From NCBI GenBank assembly GCA_000827205.1, contig KN832554.1, positions 4,031,409 to 4,095,408 on the forward strand: a stretch of 64,000 nt of DNA, given 5' to 3'. The DNA is from Plicaturopsis crispa FD-325 SS-3. Lineage: Eukaryota > Basidiomycota > Agaricomycetes > Amylocorticiales > Amylocorticiaceae. The notes beneath the pieces were generated by a model, which saw only the letters and a program-made list of their open reading frames with translations, did not search any database and was not told the origin of the DNA. The position numbers and the translations under genes are program-made. The first letter of the stretch is position 1; the number at the start of each line of letters is the position of its first letter. Positions 46,419-57,099 of this stretch are shown here, one piece after another.

Positions 46419-47702
46419 ATGGCTTTCAAATTTAACGAAAAATCTCTCAAATTATTCGAGTTTGAACGGTTTCTCAACGACGGTACATACGGCGACTGGT
46501 TGAACCCACCAAGTTGCAACCTAACCATGTTCAAGATCCTAATGCCATCGCGATCCTCGGATCATATCCCGTGTCTGACAAGTCGTCCGAGAGAGCACCA
46601 GCGATCATTCGGGTCGCAAAGACGCCGTTGCAGCCCCGCGACGCGGCCGACATTATATACAACCTGGGCGGCTTCCAATTTCAAGAACAGAACGACATCG
46701 TAAAGTCCAGTCCTCCCTTTCTAGGGCTTTCTGTGACAAGTGTTGGTATCTCGCAGTATTTGTGGCTCTTTGGATGGATAAACGCGATGAACTGGACGCT
46801 GGGTGAGCCTGACTTTAGGATCGACATCATCTATCCTGCGACGGAGGCGCACATTCGCAAGGCGCGTGGTTTCCTCTGCCTCAGGCAGCGTACGCGTACT
46901 GATTCTTGTGACATTTGCAGTATACGAAACAGACCCTGCTCATGGTACGCGAGACGCCTCGGCTGTATGAACAGATCGTCAAGCCCTACATCGACTCGTT
47001 CCCCCCTTCTCGCACGCAATGGTGAGTCCTGCTCACACTTCTGCTTGCAACCCATGCATGAAACTCTCATGTTCAGGGTCGAGGACATCCTGTCTGGAAA
47101 ATCCGAGGCAGACAAAGTCATCTACCGCGACGCGTCCCCCGATTACGGCTTCGTCATCCTGCCAGACGCGAAATGGGACCTCACAACACTCTCCACGCTC
47201 TACCTCGTCGCGATCGCGCACTCGCGCAGCATCCGCAGCCTGCGCGATCTCAACAAGACGCACCTAGGCATGCTGCAGAGCATCCGGCGCGAGGCAGAGC
47301 GTGTGGTGCAGGAGCGCTGGGTCCTACCCCCGGGCTCCACCCGGCTGTACGTGCACTACCAACCGTCGTACTGTGCGTGGTCCTTGCTTTTTGAACCCGG
47401 TTGTATGGGTATATGATGTGATGCTACCGACAGACCATTTCCATGTGCACATCGTGAATGCGAACCAGAGCGCGTTGGCAGGCACTGGAATGTCCGTCGG
47501 CCAGGCGCACCTGCTGGACGACATCATCTCCCTCGTATGTCGTTCCCGTTGCAATACCTACATGGATTATTCTGATAGATCCTAGCTCGAGCTCGACGCG
47601 GATGATGGCCCGTCGATATTTCAACGCATGACTCTCACATATGGACTTGGGGATCAGCATGGCTTGTACGACGCGCTGAAGGCCGCACAGAATGAACTAT
47701 AG
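46419..47702 (+). CDS. dcs1: Scavenger mRNA decapping enzyme (m7GpppX diphosphatase)
   Basis: Seven exons (46419-46482, 46536-46699, 46757-46861, 46921-47021, 47077-47372, 47434-47534, 47586-47702) give 315 residues. The enzyme hydrolyses the m7GpppN cap fragments left by 3'-5' mRNA decay. Motifs: IIRVAKTPL (N-terminal domain), QNDIYLWLFGW, IDIIYPATEAHIRKYTKQTL, ADKVIYRDASPDYGFVILPD, HSRSIRSLRDL, and the HIT-family triad HFHVH at residues 245-249. The third intron (46862-46920) is GC-AG: AAG|GCGCGT; with it the join reads HIRKYTKQ as expected for the family, while the only nearby GT donor breaks the frame. The second intron is 57 nt and reads through. An inactivated copy of the whole gene lies at 25335-26632 in opposite orientation, so this is the working copy. 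Confidence 0.92.
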
Positions 47703-48362
47703 CTGTAGTGCGAACATGTGCGGCGTGCGTTCCACTCGCGGCTGTCACTTCCCCTTGTATGCAGACATGAACACATTGGTAGTCGTATGTCCAGGGTTTT
47801 TGGTAAGTAACTGGGCAATCGAGTAACGTTCGTCTCCTGATGCACGATTCAGGTCGATTCCCGCACTGATTCAACGTGTTCATTGAACTTACTGTTGAAG
47901 TGTATGGACAGTGGACTCGAGTACTCAAGCTCGGACTCAGTACTCGGACTCAATACACGGACACAGTGTGGACTCAGTACTAAGTTCGCCACTTATTCAT
48001 GACTATGTATATGCTACCGATGTTTCCTCATTCCCATCGGCGCACATGCACGCTCTCAGTCAGCACTCGGTTAGCACTCACTGGGCAGGCAGATGTGCCG
48101 CCAGACTTGCGTGGACTGACGGCTCCGGTACGGCTCGAGTTTGCCATGGAATTTATACCCTGTAGCGGTCAAGAGCTCGCACATTCTCTTACCCTCCTTT
48201 CCCCTTTCGAATTGCAACTCTCGGACTCGGGGCATTGTCTATCCAGACGCACAAACGTTTACATTTCTGCACATTGTTTTGAAGATCATTGTGACAAGTG
48301 AGTACCTGCAGTCCGTATTCAAATCCCTCGATGCAGTTTTCTCACATCGTCTTTGAGCTCAG
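47703..48362. other. Intergenic region with GGACTCAGTACT repeats
   Basis: 660 bp without a gene. Between 47911 and 47983 the motifs GGACTC(A/G)(A/G)TAC and CGGACTCAGTACT recur about five times; further single copies of CAGCACTCGG-like sequence occur near 48060. No function inferred. Confidence 0.5.
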
Positions 48363-49941
48363 ATGGCGTCCACGTTCGGCTTCGTAAAGCGCGTTTATTC
48401 TGTATGCATTACTTCACGAGCAATCCAGTCGCGAGAAGACTGAAATCGCCTTCCAACAGATGCTCAACCCACCCGTGGCCCCTAAAAATGCGAACGCGCT
48501 CAAGTTTGGTATCATCGGCGCGGCCGACATTGCACCATTGGCCTTGATAGCTCCTGCAAAGAGTCACCCAGACGTGGTTATACATGCCATTGCCGCAAGG
48601 GACCTGACCAGGGCGCAGGCGTTCGCGAAAAAGCATGGGATACCAAAGGCGTACGGCGGATATCAAGGTAATGCACCCCACTTTCATGCATGCACGACGC
48701 CTAGCTAACCCGCGACGGATGCTCAGAGCTCCTGGATGACCCAGAGATTGATGTCGTGTACAACCCCGTACGCCCTTTGCTACAAGATACGCATGACTAT
48801 ACTTACAGTCTTCTTGTGTCCTCGCCTACTTAGCTCCCGAACTCCCTGCATTTCGAATGGACCATGAAAGCGCTCGCTGCTGGCAAGCACGTCCTCCTGG
48901 AAAAGCCCTCTGCAGATGTGGCCGAGGATACTCGCGCAATGTTTGCCTTCGCTGAGAGCAAGGGGCTTGTGCTCCTCGAGGCGTTCCACTACCGGTGCGT
49001 CTGTTTCCCGTCTGCATTTTCCTTTTCAATATTGATAGCTCAACATGCAATGCACAGCTTCCACCCAGCCATACAACGCGTCAAGAAGATTCTCGATAGT
49101 GGGGAACTAGGCGCGATCAAGAACATCGAAGCCTCGATAGCTCTGCCTCGCGGGTACTTCAGCGGTGACAATATCCGCTTCAGTATTGAACTAGGTGGTG
49201 GCGCGATGATGGATATGGGCTGTAAGCACCCTCAAATTCCGCGCACTGCATTCTCGTGTTAACATCCTAACAGGCTACACGCTCAATGCCGTGCGCTACC
49301 TGACGTCATCCGCGCCAACCGAGGTCCTCACGACGGTCGTGCAACCACACCCGCCAGCCCCTGCGGTCGACACCGCCTTGGACGTGACCCTCGCCTTCCC
49401 GAACTCCGCCACAGCGCTGCTGACCATGGATTACGCGCTCCCGTGGAAATGGATCCCGCGCTTCCCGCAGATTTACGTGAAGGTCAAGTGCGAGGCCGGG
49501 GAGGTCGATCTGTCCAATTTCGTCATGCCCACGCTGTACCACTCGCTCCGCGTCGTCAGCACGGATGAGCGTGGCAAGAAACGGGAGCGGGTGGAGAAGG
49601 TGTATACGTTCGGGGACGGCGCTGGGAAGGGCGAGGCGTGGTGGACTACGTGCGTATGTATCTCGATGTCTCGGTGCTAAGGGACTAAGCTATTCTTGTG
49701 CATTTTAGGTATCGCTTCCAGCTCGAAGCATTCGTTGATCGCCTCCGGGGACGCGAGCCCCAGACTTGGATCCACCCGGAAGATTCAGTCGCGAACATGG
49801 AGTGGATCGAAAACGTTTACGCTAAGGTGCAGTGCACATTCGACGTTTGCATTTGCATATATTGGCATGACGTTGATTGACCGAATTGTTTAGAGTGGTC
49901 TCGGAAGTCGACCGAAGTCAACCTTTGCTCTCCCTGCGTAA
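48363..49941 (+). CDS. Gfo/Idh/MocA-family NAD(P)-dependent oxidoreductase
   Basis: Eight exons (48363-48401, 48460-48667, 48727-48767, 48834-48994, 49058-49221, 49274-49649, 49709-49826, 49894-49941) give 384 residues. The N-terminal Rossmann fold shows FGIIGAADIAPLALI and, in exon 4, AGKHVLLEKPSA with the catalytic-region Glu-Lys-Pro. The C-terminal half has the family's beta-sheet domain (GGGAMMDMGCYTLNAVRYL, TALLTMDYALPWKW). The closest class I know is fungal dihydrodiol dehydrogenase / D-xylose 1-dehydrogenase (NADP). The substrate, probably a sugar or diol, cannot be fixed from sequence. The small first exon carries 13 residues ahead of the core. Confidence 0.9.
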
Positions 49942-50240
49942 GAGTGATCTCAATACAGGATCTTCCGTAGTTTTGGCAGTAAAATTTTGGCGATACCCGA
50001 CTTGGTGGATATTATTTATTATTCATAATCTTGAACCATGAGCACAGGTTGGACCTCTAGAGAGTGGCACTTAGTTGGCTTGAGCAGTGGAGGAATGAGA
50101 ATGCAGGGGAGATTAGATGATCGTGCAGTAGAGAATGTTACATCTTAGACTTTAGACTTGAGTGTCCAGTGGGCGGGTGTAAGATTTACGGAACAAAGAG
50201 TGTAGTGCGTTCTAGGCCAGCGCGGCCTACACCTGAACGT
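49942..50240. other. Convergent intergenic region
   Basis: 299 bp between the oxidoreductase and the next minus-strand gene. AT-rich, no feature recognised. Confidence 0.4.
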
Positions 50241-51466
50241 TTATCGAGTCATTGCGCAGCGGTCCCTGTCGTGTCGATACTGGCTGTAAAAGTGACGCAT
50301 ATTCAGCTCTAGAACCGATATGCCAGGTGCGAAGAACGTACGATGGGGCGGAGGATCAAGGGATCCAGTTGCTGACTGTCCCCTCTCATCAATATCCTCG
50401 TCCTCATCTCTCTGCTCTTCATGCACGGGGTACTGTAACTGATCGTCAACCAGAGACGCAGACCCAGCCTTCCCCGGTGGCCGGCCCTCCACAGCCCTCA
50501 CAAACTCGCCCCACATCGCGCGCTCGTCCGTCCCCAGCACCTCAAAGCGTGCACGCATCTCCGGCCCCGCACGCCGCCACACACCGCGGTGGCGGCACAC
50601 GGTGCTCTTCACGTACCGGCACCCGAACACACGCTCGAACGCCGCGCGCTGCGTCGTGCGCGCCGCGAGCACGTCAACCTGCGCAAAGCCGGCGGAGAGC
50701 TCCGAGACGGAGTAGTCGTTCGGCCAGCGCTTGAGCGGTGGGTGCGGGTGGTAGGGGATTGCGAACATGGTGGGGGGCGTGGGCTGGTGTTGCGGGGCGG
50801 TGGGGTGGTGAAGGTAGGTTGATGCACTGCTTGTGGATGGGGAGGAGGACGAGGGCGTAGAGGGTCCGGCTATGGGCGACGTCGCCGTACCTGGGCTCGC
50901 CAATGCATGCGGGAAGGCCATCGGCTGTTGCGCGTACATGTCTGTGAGACGGTATTTCTGCGCGGGCGCTTCTTCGGGGACATCTTCGGCGGGTCTCTTG
51001 ACGCCATGCTGCATCTGCAGCTCTTCGTGAAGCCCGACACATTCTGCATCGGTGAGCCCATCGAGGAGACTCCGACGGAGCTTGTACAGCAGGCGCTGCC
51101 CCCGCACGACGGTGCATACAGTCGTGGGGAGGTGTTGCTCAAAGTGTCGCGCAGCAGGGTTATACACATCAATATAAGATGTAGGCGAGAGACCAAGATC
51201 GGAGACTAGAGCGGGAAAATGTGATAGCTGGAATAGCGGAAACGTAGTTACCTCGTGGTGCAGCCGCAGAGGCTCGCCATTGGGCTGTCAGGGTAGAATA
51301 GCGACAATGTTCAGCGCGTAGCACAGCTAGTTTGTTGCGGGTACTTCCCGCTCACCTTGTACCACACGACGAGCGTAATAGACCTGCTCAAAGCGCTTTC
51401 CATCTCGCGCATCCGTTCAGGGCCTTCATCTGCGGCGTCACAGTGAAGCGCGTTTGGGCGGTACAT
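50241..51466 (-). CDS. Uncharacterised protein with a conserved basidiomycete domain
   Basis: Two exons (51466-51356, 51284-50241) give 384 residues from the ATG at 51466; the frame is open further upstream without an ATG. Residues about 35-100 hold a compact block (PLRLHHEVTTFPLFQLSHFP, LYKLRRSLLDGLTDAECVGL). After a Pro/Ser/Thr-rich linker, residues about 235-305 form a second block, RWPNDYSVSELSAGF followed by FERVFGCRYVKSTVCRHRGVW and WGEFVRAVEG. From memory the second block occurs in many uncharacterised agaricomycete proteins; its basic and aromatic pattern suggests a DNA- or protein-binding role, but no known domain is assigned. The C-terminus is acidic, then polar. Confidence 0.75.
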
Positions 51467-51815
51467 TTTTGTAAAGTCGTCCTGGACTGCTGAGCTGTTT
51501 GACAACGTTCATAAGGACAATTTTTGGCGGTGATGGTGGTTGTGATTCAAAACACTACTGACATGTTCTGCAGCTGTCTCACTCGAGAGGGTCACGGTGT
51601 CGAATAACAAGTCCGTGGACGTCCCAAGAGCCCAGAATCGGAACCGTGGACTCGTCGGAAATCGGATGTCTACAGCGCTGAGCTCGTCCGTCGCGCGTGA
51701 ACTTATACTATAACTTATAGTTATACACATCGTATACACAGGTGATACAGCTGATGGCGGCGTACGTCTGACTCTTTGAGACTGAAGCATCTTATAGGTC
51801 TCTGCAGACTGCAAA
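51467..51815. promoter_or_regulatory. Divergent promoter region
   Basis: 349 bp between the starts of the uncharacterised gene (minus) and the FIST gene (plus). It includes an AT-rich TATACTATAACTTATAG run near 51702 that could serve either gene. Confidence 0.45.
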
Positions 51816-53354
51816 ATGGCGAACATTCTGCACGCCAGCACAACTTTGGCGCGTTCGTCCTCTGCGTTACTTGCGCAACTCTCTCGGATACCCAAAGGGC
51901 TATTGTCCGCGTCCAATCCCTTGCTGTTCACGCTCTCGACAAACATGCTCCCTTCAGACCTTTCCGACGTGGTCACTCGTCTGACCTCGCTCTCTGACGC
52001 CGACTCCATCGGCTGCCTCTCCGCGCCTCTCCCTGGGCACGCGTTCGACGGCTCCATCGCGTGTTCTCTAGCTGTTTTTGATGGAAGAGCATCTAGAGTA
52101 TTCCGGAGCACCATTCCCGGACGCGCAGCCCCTCAGGTAGGGCGGTGGCACGCGTTTAGAAAGAAGGACGACGAGCCTCTCGACACTGAAAAAGAGTTTG
52201 CGATGGGCGCCACCTGGGAAGATATCTGGGACCGCAGTGCCAGTGTAGACCCACTCCCTGCGGAACTACAAGATTTGAGGTCCGTTGATCTCCATACACC
52301 ATACGCTTCTACTCGTTGAACGGACGCCTATAGTCCCCAAAGCGTGGATACAATTCTCTACCTATCCGACGGTGCTTCAGAAGGACTTTCGAATTCATTG
52401 TCCGTTTTTCAAGGTGCAGACAAGGTTAGCAATTTGCGCTACAACTCCCTAGAAGCGTGCATTATGACAAAACCTAAGCCTTGACATGCAAGCTGGGCTT
52501 AATCGCGTCCTCAACGCCGTTCATTACGGGCAGACCCGTGACACTTTTCCACAACGGCGCCATCCACTCTTCCGGAGCCGTAGGATTGGCTTTGCATGGT
52601 GGCAAGCAATCTCCTACAGCCCACGTCGACTTTTCTGGTCTACAGGGCATCACCGCACCGCTGACCGTCACCAGGTAAGCTGATATTCTGTGGTAAGTGC
52701 GAAACGATCTCACCGACATCGATGCACAGGTCTGAAGGAAACCTCGTAAACGAGCTCGATGGCCTGAACCCTACAATGCTCCTCCTAGATGCCGTAGCAA
52801 AAAGTGGAATTGAAAGTAAAGGTTCCTTCAAAGAGGACGATTTCTACGTCGGTGTGCTAAGGGAAGGGAAGGTCTGGCATCTCTCTGCACCCACCATCCG
52901 TCTCCCGAGTCTGATGGCTCTCCTCTCCTAGCTACACCAGGTATACCGTGTCATATCAGGGGACCCCTCCCGTGGAACGATGGCGCTAGAGTCGCACGCA
53001 GCCCCCGCGGAGGGCACCACCATCCAAGTACGCCTCGCTTCGAAGCTGCTCCTTGTACTCCCACTCACCGCATACAATACCTAGATATACCACCGTCCGG
53101 AAACAGCGCCGCCGCACATCCCGTCGCGCTACACCCTCCCCGCGGCCGACCGCCGCACGCTCACCTTCGCCGCCTCCGCGGCTGAGCTGCACACGGAGGT
53201 GTCGTCATCCGGGGCGGACGACACGCGCGTGTTGGCGAACACTTTTCTGGCGGCGAGCGAGAATGGGTTCAGTTTGAGCCGGGGGAAGGAGGCCGCTTGG
53301 CGGTGCGCGATTCCGGGAGGTTTGGCGGGGTTGTCGTGGTCACTGGGAAGATAA
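51816..53354 (+). CDS. FIST-domain protein
   Basis: Six exons (51816-52279, 52334-52424, 52493-52674, 52730-52871, 52932-53027, 53085-53354) give 414 residues. The sequence follows the FIST N and FIST C architecture: STTLARSSSALLAQLSR, FTLSTNMLPSDLSDVVTRL and SIGCLSAPLPGHA in the first half; ILYLSDGASEGLSNSL, GLIASSTPFITGRPVTLFHN (small-ligand pocket region), LVNELDGLNPTMLLLDAV and VYRVISGDPSRGTMALES later. FIST proteins are thought to be sensor proteins that bind small molecules such as amino acids and are often linked to F-box proteins; an enzyme function is not known. Codon use and introns are like the neighbours. Confidence 0.82.
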
Positions 53355-53534
53355 CGACGCTTTCCTGGTATACCGTATTATAGCATTCAATCTTGATTTG
53401 ATTGCTTTGACACCTTCAATTGAAGTGAGCATGTCCTGCTCTCACTTGCCTGTCTGCACAGTATACAGCTACATTCATGTTTACCCATACATATAAAATT
53501 CAGGCGAGACGGACGCATTGACCCTTCCGCGGTC

Positions 53535-56482
53535 CTAGTCCACCCCCGCATTGTCGACCGGTATTCTGTCTGTGTCGTCATCGGATGAGTCTTCCGCACC
53601 CGGACCACCACTCGTGCCCCAGAAACGGTTCATGATGTTCCTGAGGACCCGGACTGGCATGGGCTACAGGGACCAAAAAGTCAGTACTGAGTATAAGAAG
53701 CACGGAACGGTGAAACCACGTACTGCGACATCTTCCTCATCCTCATCATCGTCCAAGCTTTCCTCGCCCTCACTGCCACTGTAATCATGCTCCGCGTCTC
53801 CGCCACCCTGCGGAGCGTCCGCCACATCCATCCCTACGCCCTCTCCTTCGTCTGGAAATTCCAGCATCATATCAGCCTCTCCGGGCATCTGCCCCGGCAT
53901 CCCGCGGTCCTCGAGCTCCGCGCCACCGTCCATGGCCTCTGCAATCATCAGATCCTCGAGGACCTCCTCCGGGAGCTGCCCTGCCACCTGCGCAAACTGC
54001 ACAATCCCGCCCGGAAAGCGCTCGGCGAAACGCGGATGCGCATCGAAGAATGCCTTTAATCCATCAGCACGGTGACTACGCAAGAAAGCGTTAAACGATA
54101 CACACCTGCAGCTGGCCGCGGAAGACAGGATCCGGAACAAGGCGCTCCAGCATGCGTTCATCCGCGACGCGGTCCCTCCGCGTCCTCGCTCTAACGGAGA
54201 ACACGTCCTCCGTCCCGCGGAAGAACTCCTGATCGTACTCGCTGACCCGCGTCGGCGGGGGCAGCGGATCGCACGCGAGCTGTTTGGAGTTCACAACAGC
54301 GCGGGGGATGAAAGAGAAGAGCCGGCGGTAGCTCGACTCCAGCACCATGATGTGCCGGTACACTGAATACCGCGGCGCGTCGTGGGTGTAGACGGCTTCG
54401 AAGCCGGTCCTGCGCTTGTCGGCGGCATGGGCGCCAGGGGGGGTGGGGAATAAGGACTCGACGGTTGCTGAGAACCACTTTGAAATTTTGGCGGGTTTCC
54501 AGAGGGGCGCGGAGCGTTGGGCGTAGAGGTGGGACATGAGGTGAAGACACGCGGATGCATCTGATAGACCGCTGCAAGTCAAGCATGAGATTCTGCTCAG
54601 TAAATTGATAAATCGACGAACCTGTTATCGGTGTGGATGCGAAACGATTCGTGTCCCCGTATGTCTGCAGACAGTGCGATGTCCGCCTTGTCCGCGAGCA
54701 AAGGCACCACCGCAGGAAAAGAAGTCACAGCCTCTTTCAAAGCTTCCGTACTTGCTTCGTGATCCTGCACCATGAAAAGTTAAGATTTTTATATCGCACA
54801 AGATGATGCCAAGACCCAAACGCGTACCGTGTCTTTTCTGCTGTCCTCCTGAGCTCGCATGGCCAGCGCTCTCGCGTATGCCCACCCGGGTAATACTGAC
54901 GGGTCCAACCGTGGTCTATAACGACCCGAAGCCGCGTTGAAATAGTCCCACACGTCCAGCAACCATTGTCCCATTCCCGTCTTAAGGGCGAGATAGTCGA
55001 GATGCAGAAGTGCACCATGTGGATCTGTCCACGGATCGAGAGCATACAGCAGGCGAGCAAACTCGAATGCCGTGCGCACGCAGCCTCTGCGCTGTAAGTC
55101 GCTGCGTTTCGACTAGTCAACTCAAATGTTAGCGGTCAAGGAGTTCGTACGTACGTCACTTGTCGATGGAGTGCAAGAAAAAAGGGTCGATTTTCGACGC
55201 GATCGAAGTCGAGGCGGTTGGTCCCAGTAGTGAAGGCAAACGCACCGACGAAGGACCGTTCATACGTGAACAAGGCACGCTCGACATAGTCCACTGCTGT
55301 GCTATACTCTGTTTCATAATTTGTCCGTTAGTGTGACGGCCCATAAAGAACGCCTAATAACACGCGCCTTCACGATGTCGGTAGACTTCTGACAATTGAA
55401 GTAACGTGTCAGCGTGCCAGGGAAGTTTACCGAGGAGACGGTAAAAACCCTCTGGGTCTGCGTAGACGTAGCGGTTAGGAGATATTTTTCGATGTGTAGC
55501 ATGCGAACGCGTACCCCCAGACATTACGGTCTGCATAAATGACATCGTTACACCTCTGTACTTCTTACTATATTCCACCGTCCACCACTTCTCCTGTATT
55601 GGTGCTGGGGCGTCCCAGTGATGTGAATGGTCCAGGTGCTCGATCTCGTTATCAACCAGGGGGCGTATAGAGAGTCCTTCCCGTTGCTTAACGGCCCACC
55701 AGGATGGTTGCGGACGCGTCAGATGAGACCGTTGTGCACCCGCTTGACGTTTCGAAGATCCTGCCGGGGATGATGATCCAGCCTTAGAAGCGGATATTAC
55801 CTTGGCACCGAAAAATCTCTTCATCTCAGCCTCGCTATCGAGGTGGGGGAGAGACACGGAAAGAAGGGTCGAAAGTGATTGTATTGTAGATGAACTGGAC
55901 CCTGCACTGGGCGCGGCGGTCGAGGCGGAGATGTTCTGTAGTTCAGGGTATCTGTCGAACAATGAGATTATGCAGAGTCATTTTGAAAATCACTACGCAC
56001 TTGACTGAGAGTTCTGCAAGTGCCGCGTCCAAGTCATCCTTGTCATCTTTCTTGCCCTTTCCTTTCGCTTTCTTGCCGGCCTTCTTTTCGACTTTGGGCT
56101 GTGCTTCAGGCGGGGTATCAACTTGGCTAGCGGCCGGTGCAGCTTTCTTCTTTTTCTTCTTGGGCTGCGCGGACGGATTAGTTGTATGAACAACGCGCGA
56201 TTACCAAGGGCTACCTTCTTGGATTTCGAGGCGCGGGACGGCGTGTCGTCCTCGCTCACCTCGACATCTTCATCCGGCGTGAATAACTTCGGTTGCAGAT
56301 GAATTTTTCTGGCTCAAAAAGGGACAACCTGAAGCACGCACTGCTGCAAATCCCGCCCCCGGGCCCACTGGTTTAGGCGCTACCTCTTCCTCGCTCGATT
56401 CGTCTATAGCATCTGTAGGCCGTCCGAGAGTCGCAAGTTCCTCTTGTTCGCGTTGCTGTCGCTTGTTCAATCGAGGAGGCAT
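53535..56482 (-). CDS. rqc1: TCF25/Rqc1-type ribosome quality control protein
   Basis: Eleven exons (56482-56342, 56286-56215, 56164-56001, 55951-55515, 55457-55368, 55308-55160, 55112-54828, 54764-54622, 54571-54106, 54053-53724, 53663-53535) give 801 residues. Rqc1/TCF25 works with the Ltn1 ubiquitin ligase on 60S subunits carrying stalled chains and promotes K48-linked ubiquitin chains. The N-terminus is charged, with long Lys runs (PKKKKKKAAP). The conserved core starts at MKRFFGAKV and includes HHWDAPAPIQEKWWTVEYS, HADTLLQLSEVYRHREEYST, ALFTYERSFVGAFAF, FEFARLLYALDPWTDPHGAL and DYLALKTG. The C-terminus is very acidic. The intron 55309-55367 begins GAAG|GCGCGT and is GC-AG; no GT donor keeps the frame. 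Confidence 0.92.
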
Positions 56483-57099
56483 ACCTGGCGATCACTTTAG
56501 AGGCTTATGGCGAGCGATATGTAGCAGCAGCGACGGCTCTGACTCGAGCGGACGCGCTTCCGCGCGATGTGCAAATGGAATCTGGCGCGACCGGTCTGAT
56601 CACAGAGTCGCGTTTCACTCCCAAGACCTTGAGTTAAGCAGCAAGAGATTTTGAAGGTATCAGGGCTCGCGAGTTGATAATACGGTTACAAAGTACAAGT
56701 CCAGTTTCAAGATCTCGAGACTGAGTCGAAAACCATCGACAGGGGCTAAAGGACTATATCTGGAAATGTCAATTTCCCCGCGGCCGTGGCCCGTGGGCCG
56801 GTGCGCACCGTTGGCGCATTCCTCGGAATTCTCTGCTCAACGTACTCAACCGTGGTGCACTAATCGGCATACTCTGCTCGCCTGGACAGAAACGGAAACC
56901 TACACTAAACCTATCACCTGCCGAAATCACGACTGCGGACGTCAGCACAGGCAACAAGGACACGGCGGTACGGGCCCGCCTGCCAAAAGTGCTATCGGAC
57001 AGTTCGTTATCGGTGCTTCAAGCCTGGATACCCTCGAAGCAAAGTTTAGCATCTCACGACGGATAGGACTCCTTTGAGGACCTACCTTGAAGTCCCAGC
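56483..57099. promoter_or_regulatory. Divergent promoter region of TCF25/Rqc1 and MFS genes
   Basis: 617 bp between the two starts. Short frames on both strands have no recognisable product; no element is claimed. Confidence 0.4.

Noticed and set aside
46700-46756. Retention of the 57-nt second DcpS intron as coding
   Set aside because: Open in frame in the intact copy, but the family reads straight from QNDI to the next exon, and the pseudogene carries a stop in the same stretch.
47911-47983. CRISPR-like array
   Set aside because: Eukaryotic context and irregular spacing without unique spacers.
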